Assembly: GCF_036181745.1 (NCBI RefSeq)
Contig: NZ_CP108080.1
Span: 3,618,501 to 3,682,500, forward strand
Direction of reading: 5' to 3'
Length of the DNA: 64,000 bases
Origin: Streptomyces sp. NBC_00259
Lineage (GTDB): Bacteria > Actinomycetota > Actinomycetes > Streptomycetales > Streptomycetaceae
The position numbers were made by a program, and so were the translations under genes. Below, piece after piece: positions 50,816 to 60,123 of the stretch. Position 1 is the stretch's first letter, and the number at the start of each line of letters is the position of its first letter. The notes beneath the pieces were generated by a model. It was not told the origin of the DNA, did no database searches, and worked only from the letters and a program-made list of their open reading frames with translations.

Positions 50816-51529
50816 CTACGCCGCCAGGTCGTTCGGGCCGGGCACACCCGGGCGGGTGTCCGAGATGTCCAGCGTCTCGTGGTGGGGCTCACGCGACGCC
50901 GCACGGCGCGAGCGTACGAGCCACGCCGCATGGTCCGAGCGCGAGAACGTCGCCACCAGCGGGGTCAGCAGCGCCAGCGCCAGGGGGGCGAGGAGCAGCG
51001 CCACGGCCGTGCCGAGGGCGAAGCCGCCGATGACGTCGGTCGGGTAGTGGACGCCCATGTAGACCCGGCAGAAGCCTTCCGCGAGCGCCAGCCCGATCGC
51101 GGCGAACCCGAAGCCCCGGTGGGCGACGAAGACCCCGACCGCGATGGCCATCGCCATCGTCGAGTGGTCGCTGACGAAGGAGAAGTCGGTCTTGCCGGCG
51201 ACGAGGACTTCGAGTCCCTGGTGGTCGACGAACGGCCGCGGCCGCTCCACGAACCCGCGGATCGGAACGTTGACCAGCACCGCGATACCCGCGGCCAGGG
51301 GCGCCCAGACCAGCGCCGCGACCGCGCCGACCGAGTCCTCGGAGGTACCGCGCCGGCGCACGGTCCACCAGCACCACAGCACGACGAGGACGAGCGCGAG
51401 CATGATTCCGTACTCGCCGACGAACTCCATGACGCGGTCGAACCACGGCGGAGCCGACCGCGCCAGCCCGTTGATGTCGTAGAGCAGGCCGACATCGGGA
51501 TTCGCCCCGTCACGTGCGAGTCCAGCCAT
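50816..51529 (-). CDS. PAP2 family phosphatase
   Basis: A 237-residue membrane phosphatase of the PAP2 superfamily, acting on lipid phosphates such as undecaprenyl pyrophosphate or phosphatidic acid at the membrane surface. Motifs are in order: VERPRPF, VSDHSTMAMA (with His of the PSGH-equivalent) and CRVYMGVHYPTDVIGG with the catalytic His and Asp. Five or six membrane helices. I chose the ATG at 51529 (MAGLARDG). A 230-base gap upstream separates it from the wall hydrolase gene. Confidence 0.88.
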   Translation of the reverse strand: MAGLARDGANPDVGLLYDINGLARSAPPWFDRVMEFVGEYGIMLALVLVVLWCWWTVRRRGTSEDSVGAVAALVWAPLAAGIAVLVNVPIRGFVERPRPFVDHQGLEVLVAGKTDFSFVSDHSTMAMAIAVGVFVAHRGFGFAAIGLALAEGFCRVYMGVHYPTDVIGGFALGTAVALLLAPLALALLTPLVATFSRSDHAAWLVRSRRAASREPHHETLDISDTRPGVPGPNDLAA

Positions 51530-51778
51530 CGCTTGCGGCCCCTTGCCTTCTGTCGCCTGCCGCGGCGCACGCCTCTGTGCGCCGCACTCCCAACCCCCCG
51601 TGGTCGGTGCGGTGTATACGCAACTGCTTCGGTCCAGGGAACGACTCGCCCCGCCGGTACGTTCCTCTCTCCACGGAACGATCACGATGACGTTATCGAA
51701 GAGTGACACATCGTCGCAGCTCAGGGCCGTGGCTTAACGCAGAGTTCCGGCCATCGCCGACGCGGCGTCAGATTCCGG

Positions 51779-52792
51779 TCAGGCCGAGGGCGGTGGCGTC
51801 GGCAGCGCCGCGGCGCCGTCCTCGGTGACCCTCGTCGCACCGAAGTAGTCGGGGGTGTCGATCTTGTCGAAACGGATGACGGCCCCGGTGTACGGAGCGT
51901 TGATCATGTATCCGCCGCCGACGTACAGCCCGACGTGCCGGATCGCCCGTGAGTTGGTCAGGTCGTCGGAGAAGAAGACCAGGTCGCCGGGCAGCAGCTC
52001 GTCCCTCGACGGATGCGGCCCCGCGTTGTACTGGTCGTTCGCCACGCGCGGCAGTTCGATCCCGACGGTCCGGTACGCGGCCTGCGTCAGCCCCGAGCAG
52101 TCGAACCGCCCGCCCTGCTCCGGCGTTCCGTTCCCGCCCCACAGATACTTCGTGCCGAGCTTCTGCTGTGCGAAGTAGATCGCCCCGGCCGCCTGCCGCG
52201 ACGGCTCCACCCGCCCGGCCGGCCGTGCGAAGCTCTTCTCCAGCGTCCGGATGACCTTGACGTAGTTCCGCGTCTCCTTGTACGGCGGGACCCCGCCGTA
52301 CTTGATGACCGCGTACGCCCCCGCGTTGTACGCCGCCAGCATGTTGTCCGTCGGGTCGCCAGGGGCCTTCTTCACGTAACCGGCCAGCTTGCAGTCGTAG
52401 GAGGCCGCGGACGGAATCGCGTCGGCCGGGTCCCACACGTCGCGGTCCCCGTCGCCGTCCCCGTCGACGCCGTGCGTCGCCCACGTCCCCGGGATGAACT
52501 GCGCGATCCCCTGCGCGGCGGCATGGCTCTGCGCCCGCGGATTCCAGCCACTTTCCTGGTAGAGCTGCGCGGCGAGCAGCGCCGGATTGATGGCCGGGCA
52601 GAGATTGCCCCACTTCTGCACCAGTGGCTGGTAGAGCGCCGGAACGGCTCCCCTGGCCAGCGCGACGGCTCCCTTCGCCCCGCCCGCGAGCCCCGCCGCG
52701 GCGGAGAACGTGCCGACGACGAGCAACGCGACGAAGCTCAGACAGAGCCCGAAGGCCCCGCCCGCGACCAGCCACGCCTTACGCACCGTCAA
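51779..52792 (-). CDS. bifunctional lytic transglycosylase and NlpC/P60 peptidase
   Basis: A 337-residue peptidoglycan hydrolase anchored by an N-terminal helix (residues 8-32). The first domain is a lytic transglycosylase with catalytic Glu in LYQESGWNP near residue 80 and QGIAQFIPGTW near 95; the second is an NlpC/P60 endopeptidase with catalytic Cys in RFDCSGLTQAAY near 232 and His in RHVGLYVGGGY near 288. This two-domain type is common in conjugation systems, where it opens the wall. A type IV secretion-like cluster starts 1.6 kb away on the other strand, which makes a shared role possible. Confidence 0.92.
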   Translation of the reverse strand: MTVRKAWLVAGGAFGLCLSFVALLVVGTFSAAAGLAGGAKGAVALARGAVPALYQPLVQKWGNLCPAINPALLAAQLYQESGWNPRAQSHAAAQGIAQFIPGTWATHGVDGDGDGDRDVWDPADAIPSAASYDCKLAGYVKKAPGDPTDNMLAAYNAGAYAVIKYGGVPPYKETRNYVKVIRTLEKSFARPAGRVEPSRQAAGAIYFAQQKLGTKYLWGGNGTPEQGGRFDCSGLTQAAYRTVGIELPRVANDQYNAGPHPSRDELLPGDLVFFSDDLTNSRAIRHVGLYVGGGYMINAPYTGAVIRFDKIDTPDYFGATRVTEDGAAALPTPPPSA

Positions 52793-52958
52793 TCACCTTT
52801 CGCCGCAAGGCAGTCCACGTCCACGTCATGGGCCAGTGTAGGTGGGGAGGGCACGGTTCAGGGGGCGGACGACGGGTCGGGGCCGAGGAGGGCTGGTCCT
52901 GTTCCGTTACCCGTAGGTAGCGTGTGCCCCATACACCTGTCAGCAGGATCACCGGGAG

Positions 52959-52999
52959 CGGCCGGGACGATCAGGGGCCGGGAACGGCCGGGACGATCA
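52959..52999 (+). repeat. 15-bp direct repeat before the thioesterase gene
   Basis: CGGCCGGGACGATCA occurs at 52959-52973 and 52985-52999, 26 bases apart, within the leader of the thioesterase gene. No function is evident. Confidence 0.7.
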
Positions 53000-53016
53000 A
53001 GGAGAGGCGGTCCGTC

Positions 53017-53808
53017 ATGACGGAACCCCAGGCGTTCTTCGAGCGGATCTCCGAGAACCACTTCTCGCCCACCGAGCACACCCGCGGCCCGTGGGACGCG
53101 GATTCCCAACACGCCGGCCCGCCCGCCGCACTGCTGGGGCGGGCGGTGGAGGAGCGGCCGGGAGCACGGGAGGACATGCGACTCGCGCGGGTGACGTACG
53201 AGATCGTCCGCCCGGTGCCCATACGCCCGCTGGAGATGACCACGACCGTGCTGCGCAGCGGCAGGAGCGTGGAGCTCGTCGAGGCCGCCCTCGCGCCCGA
53301 GGGCGGGGCACCCGTGATGTTCGCCAGGGCCCTTCGCATCCGTACGCTCGAAGAGCCCGGACCGGCGGTCGCGTCCGGGCCGCAGGTGCCCTCGCCCGGG
53401 GAGACCGCCGAGACGCCCTTCTTCGCCGTGCCGTGGGAGGTGGGCTACCACACCTCCATGGACACCCGGTTCACCGAAGGGACGTTCCGCGAGCAGGGGC
53501 CGGGCACCTGCTGGATGCGGATGAGGATGCCGCTCGTCGCGGGCGAGGAGATCCGCCCCCTGGACCGCGTCCTGGTGGCCGCCGACTCCGGGAACGGCAT
53601 CAGCAACGTCCTCGACTTCCGCCGACACGTCTTCGTCAACGCGGACCTGACGGTCCATCTGCACCGCCACCCGGTCGGCGAGTGGGTGTGCGTCGAGGCC
53701 CGTACGAGCGTCGACCCTGCCGGGATCGGCCTGGCGGACGCCCGGCTCCATGACGAGAAGGGGCCGATCGGCCGTAGCGCGCAGAGCCTGTTCATCTCGC
53801 CTCGCTGA
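53017..53808 (+). CDS. TesB-like acyl-CoA thioesterase
   Basis: A 263-residue thioesterase of the double hot-dog type (4HBT_3/TesB-like). It begins AFFERISENHFSPTEHTRGPWD with the conserved N-terminal fold and contains HAGPPAALLGRAVEER near residue 35 and ADSGNGISNVLDF near 190, typical of this family. It hydrolyses acyl-CoA thioesters; chain length cannot be inferred. The ATG at 53017 has GGAGAGG ten bases upstream. Monocistronic. Confidence 0.85.
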   Translation: MTEPQAFFERISENHFSPTEHTRGPWDADSQHAGPPAALLGRAVEERPGAREDMRLARVTYEIVRPVPIRPLEMTTTVLRSGRSVELVEAALAPEGGAPVMFARALRIRTLEEPGPAVASGPQVPSPGETAETPFFAVPWEVGYHTSMDTRFTEGTFREQGPGTCWMRMRMPLVAGEEIRPLDRVLVAADSGNGISNVLDFRRHVFVNADLTVHLHRHPVGEWVCVEARTSVDPAGIGLADARLHDEKGPIGRSAQSLFISPR

Positions 53809-53829
53809 GCCGCACCGGCGACCCCCGGA

Positions 53830-53857
53830 AGTGGTCTGGACCAGATGCCGTTACGCT
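53830..53857 (+). promoter_or_regulatory. DasR-like dre site overlapping a promoter
   Basis: AGTGGTCTGGACCAGA (53830-53845) matches the DasR-responsive element, a TGGTCTAGACCA-centred palindrome, in all but the outermost positions and one central base. TACGCT at 53852 fits a -10, with the dre over the -35 position, as expected for repression. The next gene starts 76 bases on. This predicts derepression by glucosamine phosphate. Confidence 0.65.
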
Positions 53858-53932
53858 GTGTCACGCAGCCAGGAAGGCTGTGAACAACCCCGCCGATGAC
53901 CAACGGCCGGGCGAGCAGCACAGGAGTAACGA

Positions 53933-54085
53933 GTGCAGAACCTGCAGAACGTGCAGAACATGGGGACCGATACCAGGACGGCACGCCGCAACGGCGACGC
54001 CGGGGGAACTTTCGCCGCGGTGACCGTCATCGCGCTCATCGCCGTGGCCATCGGGCTGCTCGGCTACATGATCGCCATGCGCTGA
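53933..54085 (+). CDS. 50-aa single-pass membrane protein
   Basis: A GTG at 53933 with GGAG six bases upstream opens a 50-residue protein: a Gln/Asn-rich start (QNLQNVQNM), a basic stretch and one membrane helix (about residues 28-48), ending MIAMR. A strong terminator follows at once, so it is a self-contained transcription unit behind the dre site. Function unknown. Confidence 0.7.
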   Translation: MQNLQNVQNMGTDTRTARRNGDAGGTFAAVTVIALIAVAIGLLGYMIAMR

Positions 54086-54100
54086 CCCACCCCACCCTCA

Positions 54101-54140
54101 CGCGGGGCGGCACCGGACTCCGGTGCCGCCCCGCGGTTTT
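54101..54140 (+). terminator. strong intrinsic terminator after the 50-aa protein
   Basis: CGCGGGGCGGCACCGG (54101-54116) and its exact complement (54120-54135) form a 16-bp stem with a three-base loop, followed by GTTTT. Confidence 0.9.
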
Positions 54141-54429
54141 GAATCCCCGTCAGCCGTGCGGCCGATTCCGTTTCACGCCCTGAGTGCCACAACGACAGTC
54201 ATTGCCCGAAGTCACGCTCCGTGATACACAGAGTGACTATACGTGTCCTCACAGCGGCGCCGACCCACGCCGCCGCAGGCCAGAGCGGCCGGATCGGTCA
54301 TCCGTGCGCGGATCGAGTAAAGAGAGCCGCCAAGTCGGCGCACGCGGACGGTTTCATCAGCGAAGATGGAGCGGTGGCCTGTGCCGTGGGGCAGGGGCGG
54401 ACAACTACCCAACAGGGGCGGTGAGTTAT
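54141..54429 (+). promoter_or_regulatory. leader region of the type IV secretion-like cluster
   Basis: No gene is visible in this 289-base gap. AGTCAC (54212) and GTGACT (54233) flank an imperfect dyad, followed by TATACG, a possible -10. Nothing else stands out. Promoter placement is tentative. Confidence 0.35.
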
Positions 54430-54738
54430 ATGTACCTGGCGGCCGAGAAGGGCGACATCACCACCATCATCGGTGGAATCGCCCCGAACTGGGGGCCTTT
54501 CGGAAGCCTCGGGAACGAGGCCCGCGTCATGATCGAGGTCGTGATGGCCGTTGCCATCCTGCTCTGCCTGGGCATCGCGATCTGGGGAGCGGCCAAGCAG
54601 CGCATCGGCGCGACGGCCCTCCGGGACACCTTCAGCGCGGAACAGGGCAAGGGCCTGATCGTCGCCGGACTGACCGGCGTCTTCATCATCGGATCACTGG
54701 GGACCCTGTTCACCATCGTGTACGGGATGGCCGTCTGA
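54430..54738 (+). CDS. VirB2/pilin-like two-helix membrane protein, first gene of secretion-like cluster
   Basis: A 102-residue protein with two membrane helices (about 33-54 and 75-99) joined by a basic cytoplasmic loop, the size and topology of VirB2/TrbC pilins or their Gram-positive counterparts. No cleavage site is obvious. The ATG at 54430 is used; a GTG nine bases earlier is possible with the same ribosome site (GGGGCGG). It heads the five other membrane and ATPase genes on the same strand. Confidence 0.7.
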   Translation: MYLAAEKGDITTIIGGIAPNWGPFGSLGNEARVMIEVVMAVAILLCLGIAIWGAAKQRIGATALRDTFSAEQGKGLIVAGLTGVFIIGSLGTLFTIVYGMAV

Positions 54739-54912
54739 CTCCCCGTACCCACCCGTCATCCACCACACCCGACACCACCCGTCCGTCGCGCCCACCGGCA
54801 GAGGTTGCGTCTCCCTGATGTCGAGTCACCACACCCCGCCCGCGCGGAGAGCAGCACGGCTACCGTCGTACTACGGCACGGCTTCGCACACGGCTGAGGG
54901 GGCGCACGCGGC

Positions 54913-55743
54913 ATGAGCCACGACGACGAGACCGACGGCTACGGCAGCGGCGTCGGAGGCACGGGCCAGACCCGCACCCGTCTCCCCGAAGGCACCGCCG
55001 GCGACATCTACGGCGGCGCCCGCCGCCCCAGCCGCAACTCACGCTCCCTCGTCACGCTCGTGGGCGTGGTCGTCCTCCTCATCGCCGCCATCGCCTTCGC
55101 GAACCGCGGCGACGGAACGAACTCCCCTAACACCACCGACACGGCCAAGGGCACGGCCCCGACGGCGGCGACGGGGGTGCGCCCGGTGAAGGGGAAGAAC
55201 GCGGGGGTCCCGGCGGGGTACGCACGGGACGAGCAGGGGGCGCAGAGCGCGGCGGCGAACTATGCGGTGACGCTCGTTTCCGCCGACATGCTCAAGCCCG
55301 CACGTAGGGAAGAGATCGTCCGTCAACTGTTCGTCGTCGACAGAGCCGGCGAGCTAGAGGCCAGCTTCGACAAGGCCTACAGCAAGGAGTTCCTGGACAA
55401 GGTCGGACTCGACGCGAACGGAAACGCAGCCGAAGGGCTGACCTACGTCTCGCGCACGGCTCCGGTCGGCACCAAGGTCACGCAGTACGCGGACATCACC
55501 GCGACGGTGGAGGTCTGGTGCACCGGCGTATTCGGGACCGCGGGTATCGGCTCCACCAATCCGGTGACCAACGACTGGTTCACGATGACGCTCAAGCTGC
55601 GATGGTCCGGCGGGGACTGGAAGGTCGAGAGCTTCTCCCAGAAGGAAGGCCCCGCCCCGGTGAACGCGGACCTCACAGCCTCCAACGCCGACGAGATCTC
55701 CAAGGCTGTCGAAGAGTTCGGAGGGTTCACCTATGCCCGGTAG
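54913..55743 (+). CDS. VirB8/TcpC-like membrane protein
   Basis: A 276-residue protein with a Gly-rich cytoplasmic tail, one membrane helix (about residues 45-64) and an external domain of NTF2-like character (SAAANYAVTLVSADMLKP near 115, LRWSGGDWKVESFSQKEGP near 240). This is the topology of VirB8 and Gram-positive TcpC assembly factors. It overlaps the next gene by 11 bases. Assignment is by layout and context, not by strong motif. Confidence 0.65.
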   Translation: MSHDDETDGYGSGVGGTGQTRTRLPEGTAGDIYGGARRPSRNSRSLVTLVGVVVLLIAAIAFANRGDGTNSPNTTDTAKGTAPTAATGVRPVKGKNAGVPAGYARDEQGAQSAAANYAVTLVSADMLKPARREEIVRQLFVVDRAGELEASFDKAYSKEFLDKVGLDANGNAAEGLTYVSRTAPVGTKVTQYADITATVEVWCTGVFGTAGIGSTNPVTNDWFTMTLKLRWSGGDWKVESFSQKEGPAPVNADLTASNADEISKAVEEFGGFTYAR

Positions 55744-57106
55744 CCGGCGTCGTGCGCTTTCTCTCACGGCTGCTCTAGCTGCCGTCCAGACGGCAGCCGT
55801 GCTGCTGGCTACGCGAGCCCACGCAGCACCGAGTCCGACACCGTCCCCCTCCGGCAAGGACAACTGCGACCTCATCGTCGGCCCCGCACGCGACTACTGC
55901 GAGAACGGCGAACCCGGCGGAGCCTCTCGCCGTAGCCCCTCGCTCAACGACCCCACCTCCTCCCTCGACCCCCTCTCCTCCCTCGCCCGCGGCTGCGCCG
56001 ACGCCGCCGCCTGGGTCGTCGACACCCTCTCCAAGGCCGTGAAGTCCACCGCCGAGGTGGACTTCACCAACGCCACCTTCCTCGGCCAGTACGCCGTCGT
56101 CTTCGCCGCCGCCACCTTCCTCACCCTCCTCCTCTGGCTCCTCGCCGTCGCCAAGCGCGCCATCCGCGGCGTCCCCCTCGCCACCGCCATCTCCGAGGCG
56201 ATCGGGTTCCTCTGGCTCACCGTCCTCGCCTCCGCCTTCACGCCGCTGATCCTCTACACCCTCGTCTCCGCCACCGACTCGATCACCGACGTGATCGCGC
56301 AAGGCACCGGCGGCCAGACCGACGTGTTCTTCGGCAGCTTCAAGGAGGCCCTCCAGAAGGGCGACGACATCGGCGGCGGGCCGATCATGCTGATCGTCGT
56401 GTCGCTGGTGACGATCCTCGCCGCGGGCGTCCTCTACCTGGAGCTGTTCCTGCGGGCCGTCCTCCTGTACGTCGGCGCGCTGCTCGGCGTCGTCGTGTAC
56501 GCGGGGCTCGTGGACAAGAACATGTGGGGGCACGTACGCCGCTGGGCCGGGATCATGATCGCGGTGATCCTGGTCAAGCCGGTCATCGTCATCGTGCTGG
56601 GCCTCGCGGGAGCACTGTCCGCCGACGACGGACCGGACTCGTTCTCCGCCGTCGTCACGGGACTCGCCATCATCCTGCTCGCGATCTTCGCCTCCGCGAT
56701 GATCTACCGTTTCGTTCCCGGCTTCGGTGACGAGATCGCCGCATCCCGCAACAACCGCATCCAGAGCAGCGCGGAGAACAAGGCCGCCGCCGTCATCAGT
56801 TCGCCCGCCGCCCTCGTCTCCCAGGGCATCAAGACCCACAGCAGCCGCAACCACCAGCAGGGCGGAACGGGAGGAGGCGGCGGACCCGCGAACGCGGTGT
56901 CCGGCGGAGTCGCCGCACACAGCTCACGCGGATCCGCAGCAGGCACCGGAGCGGGGACCGGGGGCGGAGCCGGGGGCGGAGCTGTCCCCTCCGCCGCACC
57001 TCCGCCCCGTAGCGGCGGCCCCGGCAGCACCCCGCACAGCCACCGCAGGAACTCAGGCAGCAACGCCGGCACAGGCACAGGAAGCACAGGAGGTGGAGGG
57101 CGTTGA
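55733..57106 (+). CDS. VirB6/TrbL-like polytopic membrane protein
   Basis: A 457-residue protein with signal peptide (residues 1-32), an external loop with Cys pairs, six to seven membrane helices between about 115 and 335, and a Gly/Ser-rich C-terminal tail of 115 residues. This corresponds to VirB6/TrbL, the membrane channel component. It overlaps both neighbours. The disordered tail is encoded by repetitive GGAGCGGGGACCGGG-like sequence. Confidence 0.75.
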   Translation: MPGSRRRALSLTAALAAVQTAAVLLATRAHAAPSPTPSPSGKDNCDLIVGPARDYCENGEPGGASRRSPSLNDPTSSLDPLSSLARGCADAAAWVVDTLSKAVKSTAEVDFTNATFLGQYAVVFAAATFLTLLLWLLAVAKRAIRGVPLATAISEAIGFLWLTVLASAFTPLILYTLVSATDSITDVIAQGTGGQTDVFFGSFKEALQKGDDIGGGPIMLIVVSLVTILAAGVLYLELFLRAVLLYVGALLGVVVYAGLVDKNMWGHVRRWAGIMIAVILVKPVIVIVLGLAGALSADDGPDSFSAVVTGLAIILLAIFASAMIYRFVPGFGDEIAASRNNRIQSSAENKAAAVISSPAALVSQGIKTHSSRNHQQGGTGGGGGPANAVSGGVAAHSSRGSAAGTGAGTGGGAGGGAVPSAAPPPRSGGPGSTPHSHRRNSGSNAGTGTGSTGGGGR

Positions 57107-58656
57107 CGACGCAGTCCCAGCCCATCGCGCCCCGCCGTACGTATCTGATCGGCCGGGCCAGGCCGAACGCGATCGTCGGCAAGAACCGCGAGACCGGCGA
57201 GATCGCCCTGATCATCGCCGGCGCGTTCCTCGGCATGATGAGCGGACTGCTGGTCCCGGTCCTGTCCCTGCGGATCGTCCTGCTCATGGGCTTCCCGCTG
57301 CTCGCCCTGGCCGCCGTGTACGTCCCGTACAAGCAGCGCACGTTCTACCGCTGGTTCGAGGTCAGCCGCAGCTACAAGCGCTCGCTCCGCCAGGGCACCG
57401 GCTACCGCTCCGCCGCCATGGAGGCCGGCACCCGTGTCGACGGCCGCGAGGTCGAGGTCGGCCCACCGCCCGGCATCGGCCGGATCAACTGGCTCGCCGC
57501 GCCCTTCGGCCCGGACGAGATCGCCGTACTGCTGCACGCCGACCGCCGTACCGTGACCGCCGCCATCGAGATCGAGGGCCCGGGCGTCGGACTGCGCGAC
57601 AGCGAGGACCAGGAAGCCCTGGTGGACCGTTTCGGCACGCTGCTCAAGCATGTCGCCAACGGCGACGGCTTCGTGACGCGCCTTCAGATGCTGGCCCGTA
57701 CGCTGCCGGCCGACCCCGACGCCCACGCGAAGGATGTCGCCCAGCGCGGCGACACACAGTCCCCGGCCTGGCTGCAGCAGTCGTACGACCAGCTCCAGTC
57801 GATGGTGTCCACCTCCAGCGAGCAGCACCGCGCCTACCTGGTCGCCTGCATGCACTACACCCGTGAACTCGCCGCCGAGGCCCATACCATGGCCCGCGCC
57901 GCCCGCCAGGCGTCCGGGACGAGGAAGCTCGACAAGGACGCCGGCCTCGCCGTCGTCATGGCCCGTGAACTCACCGACATCTGCGCCCGCCTCGCCGAGG
58001 CCGACATCCGGGTCCGCCAGCCCCTCGGCCAGGCCCGGCTCGCCTCCCTCGTGCACTCCATGTACGACCCGGACCACCCCATGGACCACATCCAGGCGAT
58101 GACGAAGCGAAACGCCTGGCCCGCCGAACTCGACGCGGTGGAGCCCACCTACCTCCAGGCCAAGACCCGCGAGTCCGCCACCCGCGCCCCCTGGTGCCAC
58201 GCCACCGCCTGGGTCAAGGAGTGGCCGATGACCCCCGTCGGCGTCAACTTCCTCGCCCCGCTGCTCGTCCACACCCCGGACGTGATCCGCACCGTCGCGG
58301 TCTGCATGGACCTGGAACCCACCGAAGTCGCCATCGAGCGCATGCTGACGGAGAAGACGAACGACGAGGCGGAGGCGAGCCGCGCCGCCAAGATGAACCG
58401 TACGGTCGACCCGCGCGACATCGCCGCACACGGCCGGCTCGACCAGCGGGGTGAAGATCTCGCCAGCGGCGCGGCAGGCGTCAATCTTGTCGGGTACATC
58501 ACTGTGTCGTCGCGTACGCCCGAGGCCCTGGCCAGGGACAAGCGCACGATCAGAGCCTCGGCGGGCAAGTCGTATCTGAAGCTGGAGTGGTGCGACCGCG
58601 AGCATCACCGGGCCTTTGTGAACACGCTGCCGTTCGCCACCGGCATCCGCCGATAG
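57103..58656 (+). CDS. SCO6880-family protein (PrgI/VirB3 plus VirB4 N-terminal-like)
   Basis: A 517-residue protein with two N-terminal membrane helices (about 32-50 and 53-75) like PrgI/VirB3 and a large cytoplasmic domain resembling the N-terminal part of VirB4. It has no P-loop. Together with the next gene it makes a complete VirB4 split into two polypeptides. It starts with TTG at 57103, which overlaps the previous stop as TTGA and is preceded by a perfect AGGAGG at eight bases. The family is found across Streptomyces beside VirB4-like ATPases. Confidence 0.85.
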   Translation: MTTQSQPIAPRRTYLIGRARPNAIVGKNRETGEIALIIAGAFLGMMSGLLVPVLSLRIVLLMGFPLLALAAVYVPYKQRTFYRWFEVSRSYKRSLRQGTGYRSAAMEAGTRVDGREVEVGPPPGIGRINWLAAPFGPDEIAVLLHADRRTVTAAIEIEGPGVGLRDSEDQEALVDRFGTLLKHVANGDGFVTRLQMLARTLPADPDAHAKDVAQRGDTQSPAWLQQSYDQLQSMVSTSSEQHRAYLVACMHYTRELAAEAHTMARAARQASGTRKLDKDAGLAVVMARELTDICARLAEADIRVRQPLGQARLASLVHSMYDPDHPMDHIQAMTKRNAWPAELDAVEPTYLQAKTRESATRAPWCHATAWVKEWPMTPVGVNFLAPLLVHTPDVIRTVAVCMDLEPTEVAIERMLTEKTNDEAEASRAAKMNRTVDPRDIAAHGRLDQRGEDLASGAAGVNLVGYITVSSRTPEALARDKRTIRASAGKSYLKLEWCDREHHRAFVNTLPFATGIRR

Positions 58657-58700
58657 CGCGCTGATACGCGCCGACACGCGCCGATAGGGGCCCTGATCCG

Positions 58701-60122
58701 ATGCGAGATCCGCTGTCCGTCCTCACCGAATCCTTCACGTCCTTCCTCTTCGGGAAGGTCGAGACGACCCGGCTGCCCGTGCGTACCTCCACGGGCCAGG
58801 CGCAGGCCGTCTACCTGCCGACCGCCGCGCCAGGTCTCGGTGACTCGGGCGTGATCATCGGCCGCGAGGTGTACAGCGGAAAGGGCTACATCTACGACCC
58901 GTTCCAGCTCTACGGACAGCAGCTCCCCGCACCCCACTGGCTGGTCCTCGGCGAGTCCGGCAACGGCAAGTCGGCCCTGGAGAAGACGTACGTCCTGCGC
59001 CAGCTCCGCTTCCGCGACCGCCAGGTCGTCGTCCTCGACGCACAGGGCGAGGACGGCGTCGGCGAGTGGAACCTCATCGCCCAGGAGCTGGGAATAACCC
59101 CCATCCGCCTGGACCCGATGGCCGCCCTGGACGGCGGGATCCGCCTCAACCCCCTCGACCCGTCGATCACCACCACCGGCCAGCTCGCGCTGCTCCGTAC
59201 GATCATCGAGGTCGCGATGGGCCACGGCCTCGACGAGCGCTCCGGCTTCGCGCTCAAGGTCGCGCACGCCTACGTCAGCGACACCATCACCGACCGGCAG
59301 CCCGTCCTCACCGACATCGTCGAGCAACTCCGCCACCCCGAACCCGAGTCGGCGGAGGCGATGAACGTGGACATAGACGATGTACGCGCCTGGGGTCTGG
59401 ACGTCGCGCTGGTCCTCGACCGGCTCGTCGACGGTGACCTGCGGGGCATGTTCGACGGCCCGACGACCGTCGGCATCGACCTCGACGCGCCGCTCATCGT
59501 CTTCGACCTGTCGCACATCGACCGTAACTCGATCGCCATGCCGATCCTCATGGCGATCGTGGGTGTGTGGCTGGAGCACACCTGGATCCGCCCGGACCGC
59601 AAGAAGCGCATCTTCCTCGTCGAGGAAGCCTGGCACATCATCAACAGCCCCTTCGTGGCACAGCTCTTCCAGCGGCTGCTGAAGTTCGGTCGCCGGCTCG
59701 GCCTGTCGTTCGTGGCGGTGGTCCACCACCTCAGCGACGTCGTCGACGGTGCGGCGGCACGGGAAGCGGCGGCGATCCTCAAGATGGCGTCGACGAGGAC
59801 GATCTACGCCCAGAAGGCGGACGAGGCACGGGCAACGGGCCGGGTGCTGGGACTGCCCCGATGGGCGGTCGAGATCATCCCCACCCTCACTCCCGGCATC
59901 GCGGTGTGGGACGTCAACGGCAACGTCCAGGTCGTCAAACACCTGGTGACCGAGGCGGAGCGGCCGCTGGTCTACACGGACCGGGCGATGACGGAGTCCT
60001 CACTGCCCGAGCTCCCCGAAGACGTACGCGCCGCGGATCGGGAGGCGGAGGAACGCGCGGCCCTGATGGAACACCACCAGCAGCAGCACGTGAACCCGTC
60101 CTCAGAGTCGACGGTGGCGTGA
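58701..60122 (+). CDS. VirB4-like conjugation ATPase
   Basis: A 473-residue cytoplasmic ATPase. Walker A GESGNGKSALEK lies at residues 84-95, Walker B RIFLVEEAWHI near 303, and the later VVHHLSDV and LKMASTRTIYAQ segments complete the VirB4/TraC C-terminal ATPase. It supplies energy for assembly or transport by the membrane complex. The preceding SCO6880-family gene provides the missing N-terminal part. The end is followed by the VirD4-like gene after one base. Confidence 0.9.
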   Translation: MRDPLSVLTESFTSFLFGKVETTRLPVRTSTGQAQAVYLPTAAPGLGDSGVIIGREVYSGKGYIYDPFQLYGQQLPAPHWLVLGESGNGKSALEKTYVLRQLRFRDRQVVVLDAQGEDGVGEWNLIAQELGITPIRLDPMAALDGGIRLNPLDPSITTTGQLALLRTIIEVAMGHGLDERSGFALKVAHAYVSDTITDRQPVLTDIVEQLRHPEPESAEAMNVDIDDVRAWGLDVALVLDRLVDGDLRGMFDGPTTVGIDLDAPLIVFDLSHIDRNSIAMPILMAIVGVWLEHTWIRPDRKKRIFLVEEAWHIINSPFVAQLFQRLLKFGRRLGLSFVAVVHHLSDVVDGAAAREAAAILKMASTRTIYAQKADEARATGRVLGLPRWAVEIIPTLTPGIAVWDVNGNVQVVKHLVTEAERPLVYTDRAMTESSLPELPEDVRAADREAEERAALMEHHQQQHVNPSSESTVA

Positions 60123-60123
60123 C

